Shown here piece after piece: positions 17,758 to 27,121 of a stretch of DNA of 64,000 nt. Under the pieces are notes generated by a model, which saw only the letters and a list, made by a program, of their open reading frames with translations, was not told the DNA's origin and ran no database searches. The stretch lies in contig NZ_PIGG01000034.1 of the NCBI RefSeq assembly GCF_002924445.1, positions 1 through 64,000 on the forward strand, written 5' to 3'. Position 1 is the stretch's first letter. Each line of letters opens with the position of its first letter. Both the position numbers and the translations under genes were made by a program. The DNA comes from Minwuia thermotolerans (lineage in GTDB: Bacteria > Pseudomonadota > Alphaproteobacteria > Minwuiales > Minwuiaceae).

Positions 17758-18308
17758 GGCAGTCCTCCTTCGCCGCGGATGATCGCCGTGAAGCGTTCGA
17801 TCTCCGCGTCCAGCGGTCCCTCGTTGGAGAATTCGATCACTCCCGAGCCGCCGGGGCCCGGCGCGGCGGCGCGGGCGAGGCGGCGTTCGATCTCTGCTTC
17901 CGTTTCGCGGCCGCGTTCCAGCAGGCGCTGGCGCAGCTTGTCGGCCGGCGCGGTGACGTGGATCGCGGTGACCGCGCCGAACTTCCGCCGCGCATCGCCG
18001 ATCACGCCGCGGGAGACGTTGGCGATCACCGTCCGGCCCGCCATCAGCTCACCCGAGAAATCCGGCAGGCCGTAGCGCAGTCCGTGCGCGTCCCACCAGA
18101 GCGGGAAGTCGCCGGCGGCGCGGCGTTCCTCGAAGGCTGTCTCGGAGATCTCGTTGTGATCTTCGCCGCCGGCCTCGGCGGGGCGGGTGATGTAACGGCG
18201 CAGGAACAGATATCCGGAGTCGCCGGCCAGCGCCTCTTTCGCGCCGTCCAGCAGGCTGTCCTTGCCGACGCCCGACGGGCCGGCGACCAGCACCAGACGT
18301 CCGGTCAT
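17754..18308 (-). CDS. phnN: PhnN-like ribose 1,5-bisphosphate phosphokinase
   Basis: The 184-residue P-loop kinase has Walker A GPSGVGKDS at 10-18, RRYITRPAEAGGEDH (the guanylate-kinase-like base region seen in PhnN) and LLERGRETEAEIERRLARA. PhnN makes PRPP from ribose 1,5-bisphosphate in phosphonate use. No other phn gene is visible here. Instead the gene sits between tcuB and an enolase-superfamily gene, with 4-bp overlaps on both sides, so it is cotranscribed with carboxylate catabolism. Either it is a displaced PhnN or the kinase has been recruited to another substrate. Confidence 0.8.
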   Translation of the reverse strand: MTGRLVLVAGPSGVGKDSLLDGAKEALAGDSGYLFLRRYITRPAEAGGEDHNEISETAFEERRAAGDFPLWWDAHGLRYGLPDFSGELMAGRTVIANVSRGVIGDARRKFGAVTAIHVTAPADKLRQRLLERGRETEAEIERRLARAAAPGPGGSGVIEFSNEGPLDAEIERFTAIIRGEGGLP

Positions 18309-19390
18309 GGCTTCGTCTTCCGTTTCTCGCCCTCGTCGCGGATCAGCGCCAGCGTCCGGTAGAGACCGTGGACCATCTTGGTGTAGGGCAGGGCGAGGAA
18401 CAGCGCCAGCACCGCGCCGAGATGCAGGATCAGCAGGGCCGGCATGGCCGGTGTCTGGCGGAGCGCGTAGAGCGCGAGGCCCGTGAGCCCGGTCAGGAAG
18501 AGCAGCACGGTGAAGGCGCTCTCGCCGCCTGCGCCCCGGCTGACGCCGAGTGCGGGGTCGGCGCGGCGCTTCAGCCAGAGCAGGCCGCCGGCTCCGATCA
18601 CCAGCAGGATCCCGCCCGGCACGCCGAACAGCTTCGGCAGGCTGACCAGGTCATAGGGTGCGGGAGCGCCGAAACCGTAATGCAGCACCGTGCCGGCGGC
18701 GGTCGCGGCGAAGCAGAGCAGGAAACCCCAGAGCGTCGCCTGGTGGAAGTGGCGGCGCGCCTGGCTGAAACGGTCGCCGTCCTCGAAATTGCAGCCTTCC
18801 GCCGCGCCGCCCTTCAGGTTGGTGAGCGTCATGGCATGGTGCAGCCCGTGCGCCGGGGCCGCGCCGAGATCCCGGGTCGCGCGCCAGTAGCGGGCGCCGC
18901 CCACCGCCATGGCGAGCAGCGCGAACAGGAAGACCGGCGCGAAGACCGCGACCATGGCGCCGTGGGGGATGAGGGCGTAGAAGCCGCCGCCACTGCCCGA
19001 CACCGCGCCGGCGAGCCAGAACATCGCCGCCACCGCCAGAACGAGGAGCACCGCGAGCCCCGCGCCGCGGTCGCGGAAGGCGCGCGCCAGGAAGCCCGGC
19101 CAGGCGTAGTCGGCCCAGCTCTGCTGGCGCACATCGGCCAGGGCGCGCGGCAGGTTCAGGGCGAATTCGTGCGGCGGCGCGTACTGGCAGGCATGGTAGC
19201 AGCCGCGGCAGTTGTGGCAGAGGTTCGCCAGGTGATCGAGGTCGCCGTCGGCGAAGGCGCGCCGCCGGGTCATGGCCGGGAAGACGGCGCAATAGCCCTC
19301 GCAGTAGCGGCAGGCGTTGCAGATCTCCAGCGCGCGCCGCGCCTCGGCCCGCGCCGCGTCGCTGCCCGGTATCGCGTCAGTTGCGGACAT
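18305..19390 (-). CDS. tcuB: Tricarballylate utilisation protein TcuB
   Basis: The 361-residue membrane iron-sulfur protein has an N-terminal double cluster region (Cys24, 27, 30 and 34; then Cys58, 61, 64 and 68) followed by about six hydrophobic helices with conserved histidines (HHAMTLTNL, FHQATLWGFLL). TcuB takes electrons from the reduced FAD of TcuA and passes them to the quinone pool. It overlaps tcuA by 14 bp and the kinase gene by 4 bp. Length and order match characterised tcuAB pairs. Confidence 0.9.
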   Translation of the reverse strand: MSATDAIPGSDAARAEARRALEICNACRYCEGYCAVFPAMTRRRAFADGDLDHLANLCHNCRGCYHACQYAPPHEFALNLPRALADVRQQSWADYAWPGFLARAFRDRGAGLAVLLVLAVAAMFWLAGAVSGSGGGFYALIPHGAMVAVFAPVFLFALLAMAVGGARYWRATRDLGAAPAHGLHHAMTLTNLKGGAAEGCNFEDGDRFSQARRHFHQATLWGFLLCFAATAAGTVLHYGFGAPAPYDLVSLPKLFGVPGGILLVIGAGGLLWLKRRADPALGVSRGAGGESAFTVLLFLTGLTGLALYALRQTPAMPALLILHLGAVLALFLALPYTKMVHGLYRTLALIRDEGEKRKTKP

Positions 19391-20783
19391 GCTTCGCCGC
19401 CTCCTCGCCCGCGATGCGCCCGAAGACGGTGCCGATGGTCATGCCGATGCCCGCCAGATAGCCCTCCCCCAGGATGTTGCCCGCCATCACCTCGCCGGCG
19501 GCCCAGACATTGGCCGCCGCGCCGCCGCCGGCCGTCTGCATGCGCGCGCGGTCGTCCACCTTCAGCCCCAGATAGGTGAAGGTGACGCCGGGCCGGAGCG
19601 GCCAGGCATGGAAGGGCGGCTCGGCGATGGGCCGGGCCCAATTGGTCTTGGGCGGCTCAAGCCCTTCGGTCGCCAGCCCGTCCAGCTCCGTCGGCATGAA
19701 GGCGCGGCCGCCGCGGCAGGCGGCGTTGAAGTCCGCCACCGTCGCTTCCAGCCGCGCTGCGTCGAGTTCCAGCTTGCCGGCCATTTCGGCGATGGATCCG
19801 GCCTCGATCGGCGGATAGACCGAGGGCATGAACAGCTCCCGGCTCTTCCGGTCGATGATGGCGTAGGCCACCTGGCCGGGCTGCGCCGCCACCAGCCGCC
19901 CCCAGATGGCGTAGCGTTTCGGCCAGACGTCCTCGCCCTCGTCGTGGAAGCGCTCGGCGTCGCGGTTCACGACGATGGAGAAGGGCACGCAGTCGAGGCG
20001 GGTGACAATGCCGCCGTCGAACTTCGGCGCCCGGCCGTCGATGGCGACGGCGTGACACTGGGTCGGGTCGCCCACGGGTTCCGCGCCCTGGTCCAGCAGA
20101 TCGGCCAGCACCACGCCGCGGTTGTAGGGCGTGCCGCGGATCAGGAAGTTCTCCGCCGCCGGCCCCCAGGCGCGGGTCAGCCAGTCGATGTCGCCCTGGA
20201 AACCGCCCGAGGCGGCGATCAGCGTCTTCGACTTCACCCGATGCGTTTCGCCGCCGGCGCGGATCTCGGCCCCGGCGAAGAAGCCGTCCTCCAGATCCAG
20301 ATGGACGGCCTCGGCGTCGTAGACCGCGGTCACGCCCAGCGCCTCCGCCGTGCGGTAATAGGCGTTGAGCAGCGCCTTGCCGCCGCCCAGGAAGAAGGCG
20401 TTGGTGCGGCTGAGCGACAGCGTGCCGGACAGCGAGGGCTGAAAGCGGACGCCGTGGTCCTGCATCCAGGTCAGGCAGGCTTCCGAGGCGCGGATGGTCA
20501 TGCGCGCCAGGTCCTCGTCCGTGCGGCCCTTGGTGACCCTGAGCAGGTCGTCGAAATACTCGTCTTCGGAATAGGCGCCGGTGAGCGGCCCCAGCGGGCC
20601 TTCATGCATGCAGCGGAAATTGCGGGTGTGGCGGCTGTTGCCGCCGCGCCAGTCTCGCGGCGCGCTCTCCACGATCAGGACCTTCGCGCCGCGTTCCGCA
20701 GCGGTGATGGCGGCGCACAGCGCGGCATTGCCGCCGCCCGCCACCAGCACGTCCCAGTCCGTCTCCGCCCACCCCGCCTGCAT
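19377..20783 (-). CDS. tcuA: FAD-dependent tricarballylate dehydrogenase TcuA
   Basis: The 468-residue flavoprotein has a Rossmann FAD motif at its start (DVLVAGGGNAALCAAITAAE) and the fumarate-reductase-like body with SRHTRNFRCMHEG, GGFQGDIDWL and the closing GEVMAGNILGEGYLAGIGMT. TcuA oxidises tricarballylate to cis-aconitate; related substrates are possible. ATG 20783 is chosen because the FAD motif starts right after it and the length matches the family, although the frame continues upstream. It is the first gene of an operon with tcuB, a PhnN-like kinase and an enolase-superfamily enzyme. Confidence 0.9.
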   Translation of the reverse strand: MQAGWAETDWDVLVAGGGNAALCAAITAAERGAKVLIVESAPRDWRGGNSRHTRNFRCMHEGPLGPLTGAYSEDEYFDDLLRVTKGRTDEDLARMTIRASEACLTWMQDHGVRFQPSLSGTLSLSRTNAFFLGGGKALLNAYYRTAEALGVTAVYDAEAVHLDLEDGFFAGAEIRAGGETHRVKSKTLIAASGGFQGDIDWLTRAWGPAAENFLIRGTPYNRGVVLADLLDQGAEPVGDPTQCHAVAIDGRAPKFDGGIVTRLDCVPFSIVVNRDAERFHDEGEDVWPKRYAIWGRLVAAQPGQVAYAIIDRKSRELFMPSVYPPIEAGSIAEMAGKLELDAARLEATVADFNAACRGGRAFMPTELDGLATEGLEPPKTNWARPIAEPPFHAWPLRPGVTFTYLGLKVDDRARMQTAGGGAAANVWAAGEVMAGNILGEGYLAGIGMTIGTVFGRIAGEEAAKHVRN

Positions 20784-20850
20784 GGCGGCGGAGTGTGCCC
20801 TCGCGCAACGGCATGCGACAAGGGCAAAGGTCGGCCGGCAGTTTGAAAAG

Positions 20851-20919
20851 CCCCCTCCCGGCCCGCTTGCGCGGGTCCACCCTCCCCCTTGGCCAAGGGG
20901 GAGGGCCGGGGCGGGGGAT
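20851..20919. repeat. Nested GC-rich palindromes in the tcuA-uvrB gap
   Basis: A perfect 26-bp palindrome at 20880-20905 has the core CCCCCTTGGCCAAGGGGG. A smaller palindrome, CCCGCTTGCGCGGG, precedes it, and the outer arms (CCCTCCCGGCCC near 20853 and GGGCCGGGGCGGGG near 20903) can pair around both. It belongs to a different sequence family from the ATCCCC-type repeats elsewhere in the window. It sits in the divergent promoter region of tcuA and uvrB. Confidence 0.7.
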
Positions 20920-21012
20920 CGTTCCAACTTTCGATCGAGCAGACCGCCACGGGGAACAGAAGTCGTCCGGCGGCCCTTTTCGAACGCCCACCGCTGACGC
21001 ATATTGGCCCCC

Positions 21013-23283
<2,271 letters not shown>

Positions 23284-23562
23284 GTGATCCACCGCATCGA
23301 TTGCGTCACCGCGCTGGAGCCGGGGGACGCCATGTCCCGCATCCGCGACTGCATCTCCCGCGTCGAGGGCCGCATCGCCGACCAGCGCCGCGCCGGGGGC
23401 AAGGGCGCGGCCTTCAGCTTCCACCTGCCCGACGACCGCTTCGAGGACCTGCTGGACGGCCTGCCGGAACTGGCCGTCTATGTCGAGCGCGCCGCCGGCC
23501 CCGAGCGCGTCCGCTTCCGCGAGATCCGCTGCCGACTGGCGCTGGTGTTCTCGGAAGGGTGA
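23284..23562 (+). CDS. Small conserved-looking protein coupled to uvrB
   Basis: The 92-residue protein starts with GTG directly after the uvrB stop codon, with no intervening base. Third-position GC is as high as in uvrB, which supports real coding. It reads IHRIDCVTALEPGDAMSRI, then RVEGRIADQRRAGGKG, FSFHLPDDRFEDLLDGLPEL and an RFREIRCRLALVF ending, an alternating helix-strand pattern without a family I recognise. The direct abutment suggests translational coupling with uvrB and perhaps a role linked to repair, but that is inference. Confidence 0.6.
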   Translation: MIHRIDCVTALEPGDAMSRIRDCISRVEGRIADQRRAGGKGAAFSFHLPDDRFEDLLDGLPELAVYVERAAGPERVRFREIRCRLALVFSEG

Positions 23563-23594
23563 AGCGAGTCGCTAAACGACAGCATACACCGCTG

Positions 23595-23703
23595 GTCATG
23601 CCCGCCTGCGTGCGGGCATCCGGTTGCTCTGGCCGAGGCAAGGCGCGAACGCATCAGAACGCGCTCACGGCCAGCCCGGATCCCCGCACAAGGCGGGGAT
23701 GAC
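23595..23703. repeat. Paired palindromic REP-like repeat
   Basis: The left unit (23595-23623) is GTCATGCCCGC...GCGGGCATCCGG and the right unit (23676-23703) is CCGGATCCCCGC...GCGGGGATGAC. They are inverted relative to each other and separated by about 50 bp of unrelated sequence. The architecture equals that at 16548-16628. The right unit is identical over 28 bp to the single unit at 24082-24109, so the GIY-YIG gene is bracketed by direct copies. Confidence 0.85.
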
Positions 23704-23763
23704 AATGAGTAGGCGGGCCTTTCCGGACTTGTGCGGATTCTCAGGCCGACGCAGCATCCACTG

Positions 23764-24108
23764 ATGGCTCGGGACCGCCTCGTCTACATCCTCACCGACC
23801 ACCGGAACGGGACGTTCTATGTCGGGATGACGAACGACCTCGTGCGGCGCATGGAACAGCACCGCGCCGGCACGGCGGGCAGCTTCAGCGAACGCTATGG
23901 CCTCCGGCACCTCGTCTGGTACGAGCGCCACGACGATCCGAACATGGCAATACGGCGGGAAAAGCGTATCAAGAGGTGGCCGCGGGCGTGGAAACTGAAG
24001 ACAATAGAAGCTTCGAATCCCGACTGGCGCGACCTGGCCTATTCGCTTGGCGGCGCCGCGATCCATGATTGCCCACGGATACCGGATCCCCGCACAAGGC
24101 GGGGATGA
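23764..24108 (+). CDS. Small GIY-YIG nuclease, C-terminus encoded by a repeat
   Basis: The 114-residue protein is a single GIY-YIG domain: VYI at 7-9, YVG at 19-21, Arg28/Arg29, His33, and the catalytic Glu66 in MAIRREKRIKRW. Stand-alone domains of this type (UPF0213/YhbQ-like) usually end near the NPDWRDL motif, here at 85-91. The last eight residues, PDPRTRRG, and the TGA are encoded by the palindromic repeat at 24082-24109. An identical copy of that repeat lies 60 bp upstream of the start codon. The likely role is DNA endonuclease; a function in moving the repeat is a hypothesis. Confidence 0.85.
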   Translation: MARDRLVYILTDHRNGTFYVGMTNDLVRRMEQHRAGTAGSFSERYGLRHLVWYERHDDPNMAIRREKRIKRWPRAWKLKTIEASNPDWRDLAYSLGGAAIHDCPRIPDPRTRRG

Positions 24109-24109
24109 C
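24082..24109 (+). repeat. Single palindromic unit, direct copy of 23676-23703
   Basis: These 28 bases are identical to 23676-23703. The unit contains the hairpin ATCCCCGC-acaag-GCGGGGAT flanked by CCGG on the left and GAC on the right. It forms the last codons and stop of the GIY-YIG gene. No partner unit in inverted orientation is visible next to it. Confidence 0.85.
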
Positions 24110-24147
24110 GCGGTGTTTCCGCGGCCTCTTTTTCAAGACCGGAGTCC

Positions 24148-25323
24148 ATGCGCCCCGCGAGTTCGCCACCGCACCTGATCACGCTGATCCTGCTGACCGC
24201 CACGGCGGTCTCGTCGCTGAACCTGTTCCTGCCGGCGCTGGCGCACATGGCCGAGGCGTTCGCGACCGACTACGCCACCATGAGCCTCGCGGTGGGCGGC
24301 TATCTGGCGGTCACCACGATCGTGCAGCTCGTCGCCGGCCCGCTTTCCGACCGGATCGGACGGCGGCCCGTGGTGCTCGGCGCGCTGGGCATCTTCGCCG
24401 CCGCCTCGGTGGGCTGCGCCCTGTCGGACGACATCGAGACCTTCCTCGCCTTCCGCATGCTGCAGGGCGCGGTGATCGCCTGCCTCGCGCTCTCCATGGC
24501 CAGCGTGCGCGACACCACCACGGCGCAGGACGCCGCGACCCGCATCAGCTACGTCACCATGGCGATGGCGCTGTCGCCGATGCTGGGGCCGGTGCTGGGC
24601 GGCGTGCTCGACACGGCCTTCGGCTGGCGCGCGAACTTCTGGTTCTACGCCGCCGCCGGCCTGGCGATGGCGGCGCTGGCCTTTGCCGACATGGGGGAAA
24701 CCCACGTCAAAGGGGGGGAGAGTGTCCGGCACGGCTACGCCACGCTGCTCAGGATCCCGCGTTTCTGGGGTTTCCTGGCCTGCATGACCACGTCGACGGC
24801 GGGCTTCTACATCTTCATCGCCGGGGCGCCGCTGGTGGCCGCCGAAAGCTTCGGCATCTCCTCGGCCATGCTGGGCGTCCTCATCGGCTCCATCACGGCC
24901 GGCTTCATACTGGGCAGTTTCCTGTCCACCCGGCTGACGCGGCGGGTGGGGATCGTGCAGATGATGCTGGCCGGCCGGATCGTCGCCTTCGCCGGTCTGG
25001 GGCTGGGCGCCGCCATCCTGCTGGGCGGGCATCTCAGCCTCTGGACCTATTTCGGCGCGATGATCTTCGTCGGCATCGGCAACGGGCTGACCATGCCCAG
25101 CGCCCATTCCGGCATCATGTCCATCCGCCCCGACTTGGCCGGCACGGCCGCCGGCATGACCGGCGCGCTGACCGTGGCCGTCGGCGCCGCGCTCACCCTC
25201 ATGACCGGCGTGCTGCTGACCCGGGCGGACGCGCCGCTGACACTCATGCTGATCATGCTGGGCGCGACGGGCGTCGGCCTGGTAGCGGCGCTGCTGCTCA
25301 AGCGGGAGCGGCCGGCGCGGTAA
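24148..25323 (+). CDS. MFS drug-resistance transporter (Bcr/CflA type)
   Basis: The 391-residue protein has twelve predicted membrane helices, with MFS motif A as GPLSDRIGRRPV between helices 2 and 3 and the antiporter motif C region ALSPMLGPVLGGVL in helix 5. These place it in the DHA1 Bcr/CflA drug:proton antiporter group. It exports small, often hydrophobic compounds across the inner membrane. It follows the GIY-YIG/repeat unit and converges on the badI-like gene. Confidence 0.88.
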   Translation: MRPASSPPHLITLILLTATAVSSLNLFLPALAHMAEAFATDYATMSLAVGGYLAVTTIVQLVAGPLSDRIGRRPVVLGALGIFAAASVGCALSDDIETFLAFRMLQGAVIACLALSMASVRDTTTAQDAATRISYVTMAMALSPMLGPVLGGVLDTAFGWRANFWFYAAAGLAMAALAFADMGETHVKGGESVRHGYATLLRIPRFWGFLACMTTSTAGFYIFIAGAPLVAAESFGISSAMLGVLIGSITAGFILGSFLSTRLTRRVGIVQMMLAGRIVAFAGLGLGAAILLGGHLSLWTYFGAMIFVGIGNGLTMPSAHSGIMSIRPDLAGTAAGMTGALTVAVGAALTLMTGVLLTRADAPLTLMLIMLGATGVGLVAALLLKRERPAR

Positions 25324-25332
25324 GCGGAACGG

Positions 25333-25355
25333 GCCGCCCGGATGAACCGGGCGGC
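25333..25355. terminator. Bidirectional hairpin between convergent genes
   Basis: A perfect 9-bp stem GCCGCCCGG/CCGGGCGGC with loop ATGAA lies between the stop codons of the MFS gene and the badI-like gene. No T-run follows on either strand, so it may act as a factor-assisted terminator or mRNA 3' end stabiliser. Confidence 0.5.
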
Positions 25356-25374
25356 GACGGTCGATTGCGCGCCT

Positions 25375-26163
25375 CTACTTCACGTGCTTGCGGAAGTCGG
25401 GCTTGCGCTTCTCGTTCAGCGCCGTGACGCCCTCCTTGGACTCCTCGGTGCCGTAGTAGAGGCGCAGCGCCTGGAAGGCGAGGCCGCCGATGCCCTTGAT
25501 GTTCTCGGAATCGGCGTTGAAGGAGGTCTTGGCCAGAGCGATCGCGGTCGGGCTCTTCTCGTTGATCTCGTCGCACCACCGGCGGACTTCCGCATCCAGC
25601 TCTGCGGCCGGCACGACCTTGTTGACCAGACCCATGTCGCAGGCCTCCTGCGCCGAGTAGCGGCGGCAGAGATACCAGATCTCGCGCGCCTTCTTCTCGC
25701 CCACGCACCGCGCCAGCAGGGCGGTGCCGTAGCCCGGATCGACCGAGCCCATCTTCGGACCGACCTGGCCGAAGATCGCCGTGTCGGCGGCGAGCGTCAG
25801 GTCGCAGAGCGTCGCCAGCACGTTACCGCCGCCGATGGCGTAGCCGCGCACCTTGGCGATCACCGGCTTGGGCATATCGCGGATGGCGGCGTGAAGCTGC
25901 TCGACCGGCATGCCGACCGTGCCGCGGTTGCCGCCCTGGTACTGGCCGTCATGGTTCTTCTGGTCGCCGCCGGTGCAGAAGGCCTTCTCGCCCGCGCCGG
26001 TCAGCACGATGGAGCCGATGTCCTTGTCGTAGCCGGCGTCGTAGAGGGCCTCGATCAGCTCCACCACCGTGCGGTAGCGGAAGGCGTTGTAGACCTCGGG
26101 GCGGTTGATGGTGATGGTCGCGGTGTGGTTCTCGACCTCGTAGATGATGTCCTGGAATTCCAT
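25375..26163 (-). CDS. badI: 2-ketocyclohexanecarboxyl-CoA hydrolase (BadI)
   Basis: The 262-residue crotonase-fold protein closely follows Rhodopseudomonas BadI along its length: NRPEVYNAFRYRT, AFCTGGDQKNHDG, AIRDMPKPVIAKVRGYAIGG, the run FGQVGPKMGSVDPGYGT, and the ending ALNEKRKPDFRKH. BadI opens the ring of 2-ketocyclohexanecarboxyl-CoA hydrolytically to pimelyl-CoA. A badH-like dehydrogenase lies upstream on the same strand and would make its substrate. Other bad/ali genes are not in the window. A DHNA-CoA synthase (MenB) is the nearest alternative, but the QKNHDG and KMGSVDPG stretches favour BadI. Confidence 0.88.
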   Translation of the reverse strand: MEFQDIIYEVENHTATITINRPEVYNAFRYRTVVELIEALYDAGYDKDIGSIVLTGAGEKAFCTGGDQKNHDGQYQGGNRGTVGMPVEQLHAAIRDMPKPVIAKVRGYAIGGGNVLATLCDLTLAADTAIFGQVGPKMGSVDPGYGTALLARCVGEKKAREIWYLCRRYSAQEACDMGLVNKVVPAAELDAEVRRWCDEINEKSPTAIALAKTSFNADSENIKGIGGLAFQALRLYYGTEESKEGVTALNEKRKPDFRKHVK

Positions 26164-26205
26164 GTGCGGAGTCCTTCCCTTGTTCGTGCCGCCAGTCGGG
26201 GGCGG

Positions 26206-26234
26206 GTGTCCCGGGGCTTGATCCCGGGACCCGG
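26206..26234. repeat. Short palindromic repeat, CCCGGG type
   Basis: TCCCGGG and CCCGGGA arms surround GCTTGAT, flanked by GTG on the left and CCCGG on the right. The layout (GT..., CCC stem, TTG loop, GGG stem, CCGG) parallels the ATCCCCGC units at 23595-24109, although the stem bases differ. It lies between the badI- and badH-like genes. Confidence 0.55.
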
Positions 26235-26286
26235 TCCTATGGATTCGCCGGGCCGCCGGAGCAAGACCGGGGCGGCGGCGAAAAAT

Positions 26287-27033
26287 CTACCCGTTCATCG
26301 TCAGGCCGCCGGAGACGCTGATCACCTGGCCGGTGATGAAGGCGGCGTCGTCCGACAGCAGGAAGCAGACCATGCCCGGATAGTCCTCCGGCTGACCCAG
26401 GCGGCGCAGCGGGATCGAACGCTCCAGCGCCGTCTTGATCTTGCCCTCCGGGTCGAAGCCGGCGAACAGCGGCGTCTCGGTCGGGCCGGGGCAGACGGTG
26501 TTGCAGGTGATGCCCTGGCGCGCGTGCTCGCGGGCCAGCGTCTTCATGAAGGCGATGACCCCGCCCTTGCAGTAGGAATAGACGCCCTCGCCCGTCGAGC
26601 CGACCCGGCCGGCGTCCGAGGCCAGCGAGACGATACGGCCCCGGCCGCGCTCCGCCATCTTCGACAGCACCGCGTGGGTGACGTTGACGGGGCCGAACAG
26701 GTTGATGTCGACGATCTTCTTCCACAGTGCCGGGTCGGATTTCAGGAAGGGCACCATCCTGTCCCAGCCGGCGTTGTTCACCAGCCCGTCGACAGGCGCC
26801 ATCTCCCGCTCGACCCGGTCGACGGCGGCGACGACCGCGTCGTGGTCAGCGATGTCGAGGGCGAAGCCCCTGGCGCCGTTGCCGATTTCCTTCGCCACCG
26901 CCTCGGCGCCGTCGCCGTTGAGGTCGAAGATGGCGACATGTGCGCCCTCCTCGGCCAGACGGGCGCTGATGGCGCGGCCGATGCCGCTGGCGCCCCCGGT
27001 GACGATGATGGTGTTGTCCTTCAGTCCGCGCAC
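26287..27033 (-). CDS. badH: 2-hydroxycyclohexanecarboxyl-CoA dehydrogenase-like SDR (BadH)
   Basis: The 248-residue SDR has TGGASGIG for NAD binding, NNAGWD, the catalytic Ser in SLASDAGRVGS and the YxxxK motif YSYCKGG. The RVGSTGEGVYS stretch, the LAREHARQGIT segment and the ending GFITGQVISVSGGLTMNG (with A for G) follow BadH of Rhodopseudomonas closely. That enzyme oxidises 2-hydroxycyclohexanecarboxyl-CoA to the 2-keto compound, the substrate of the badI product encoded just downstream on the same strand. Confidence 0.8.
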   Translation of the reverse strand: MRGLKDNTIIVTGGASGIGRAISARLAEEGAHVAIFDLNGDGAEAVAKEIGNGARGFALDIADHDAVVAAVDRVEREMAPVDGLVNNAGWDRMVPFLKSDPALWKKIVDINLFGPVNVTHAVLSKMAERGRGRIVSLASDAGRVGSTGEGVYSYCKGGVIAFMKTLAREHARQGITCNTVCPGPTETPLFAGFDPEGKIKTALERSIPLRRLGQPEDYPGMVCFLLSDDAAFITGQVISVSGGLTMNG

Positions 27034-27121
27034 GGTGCAGTCCTCCCCAGTTCGCTTTGCGTTTGCCGGATTTTGTACGCTAGCTTATCAATTCGCGGAA
27101 CCATGAACAGGGGAGGAGATC

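Noticed and set aside
20921-20990. Possible LexA (SOS) box upstream of uvrB
   Set aside because: Single GTTC and GAAC tetramers occur, but no pair has the 7-bp spacing of the alphaproteobacterial box; the best, GAAC-N7-GTCC, has a mismatch in a fixed base.
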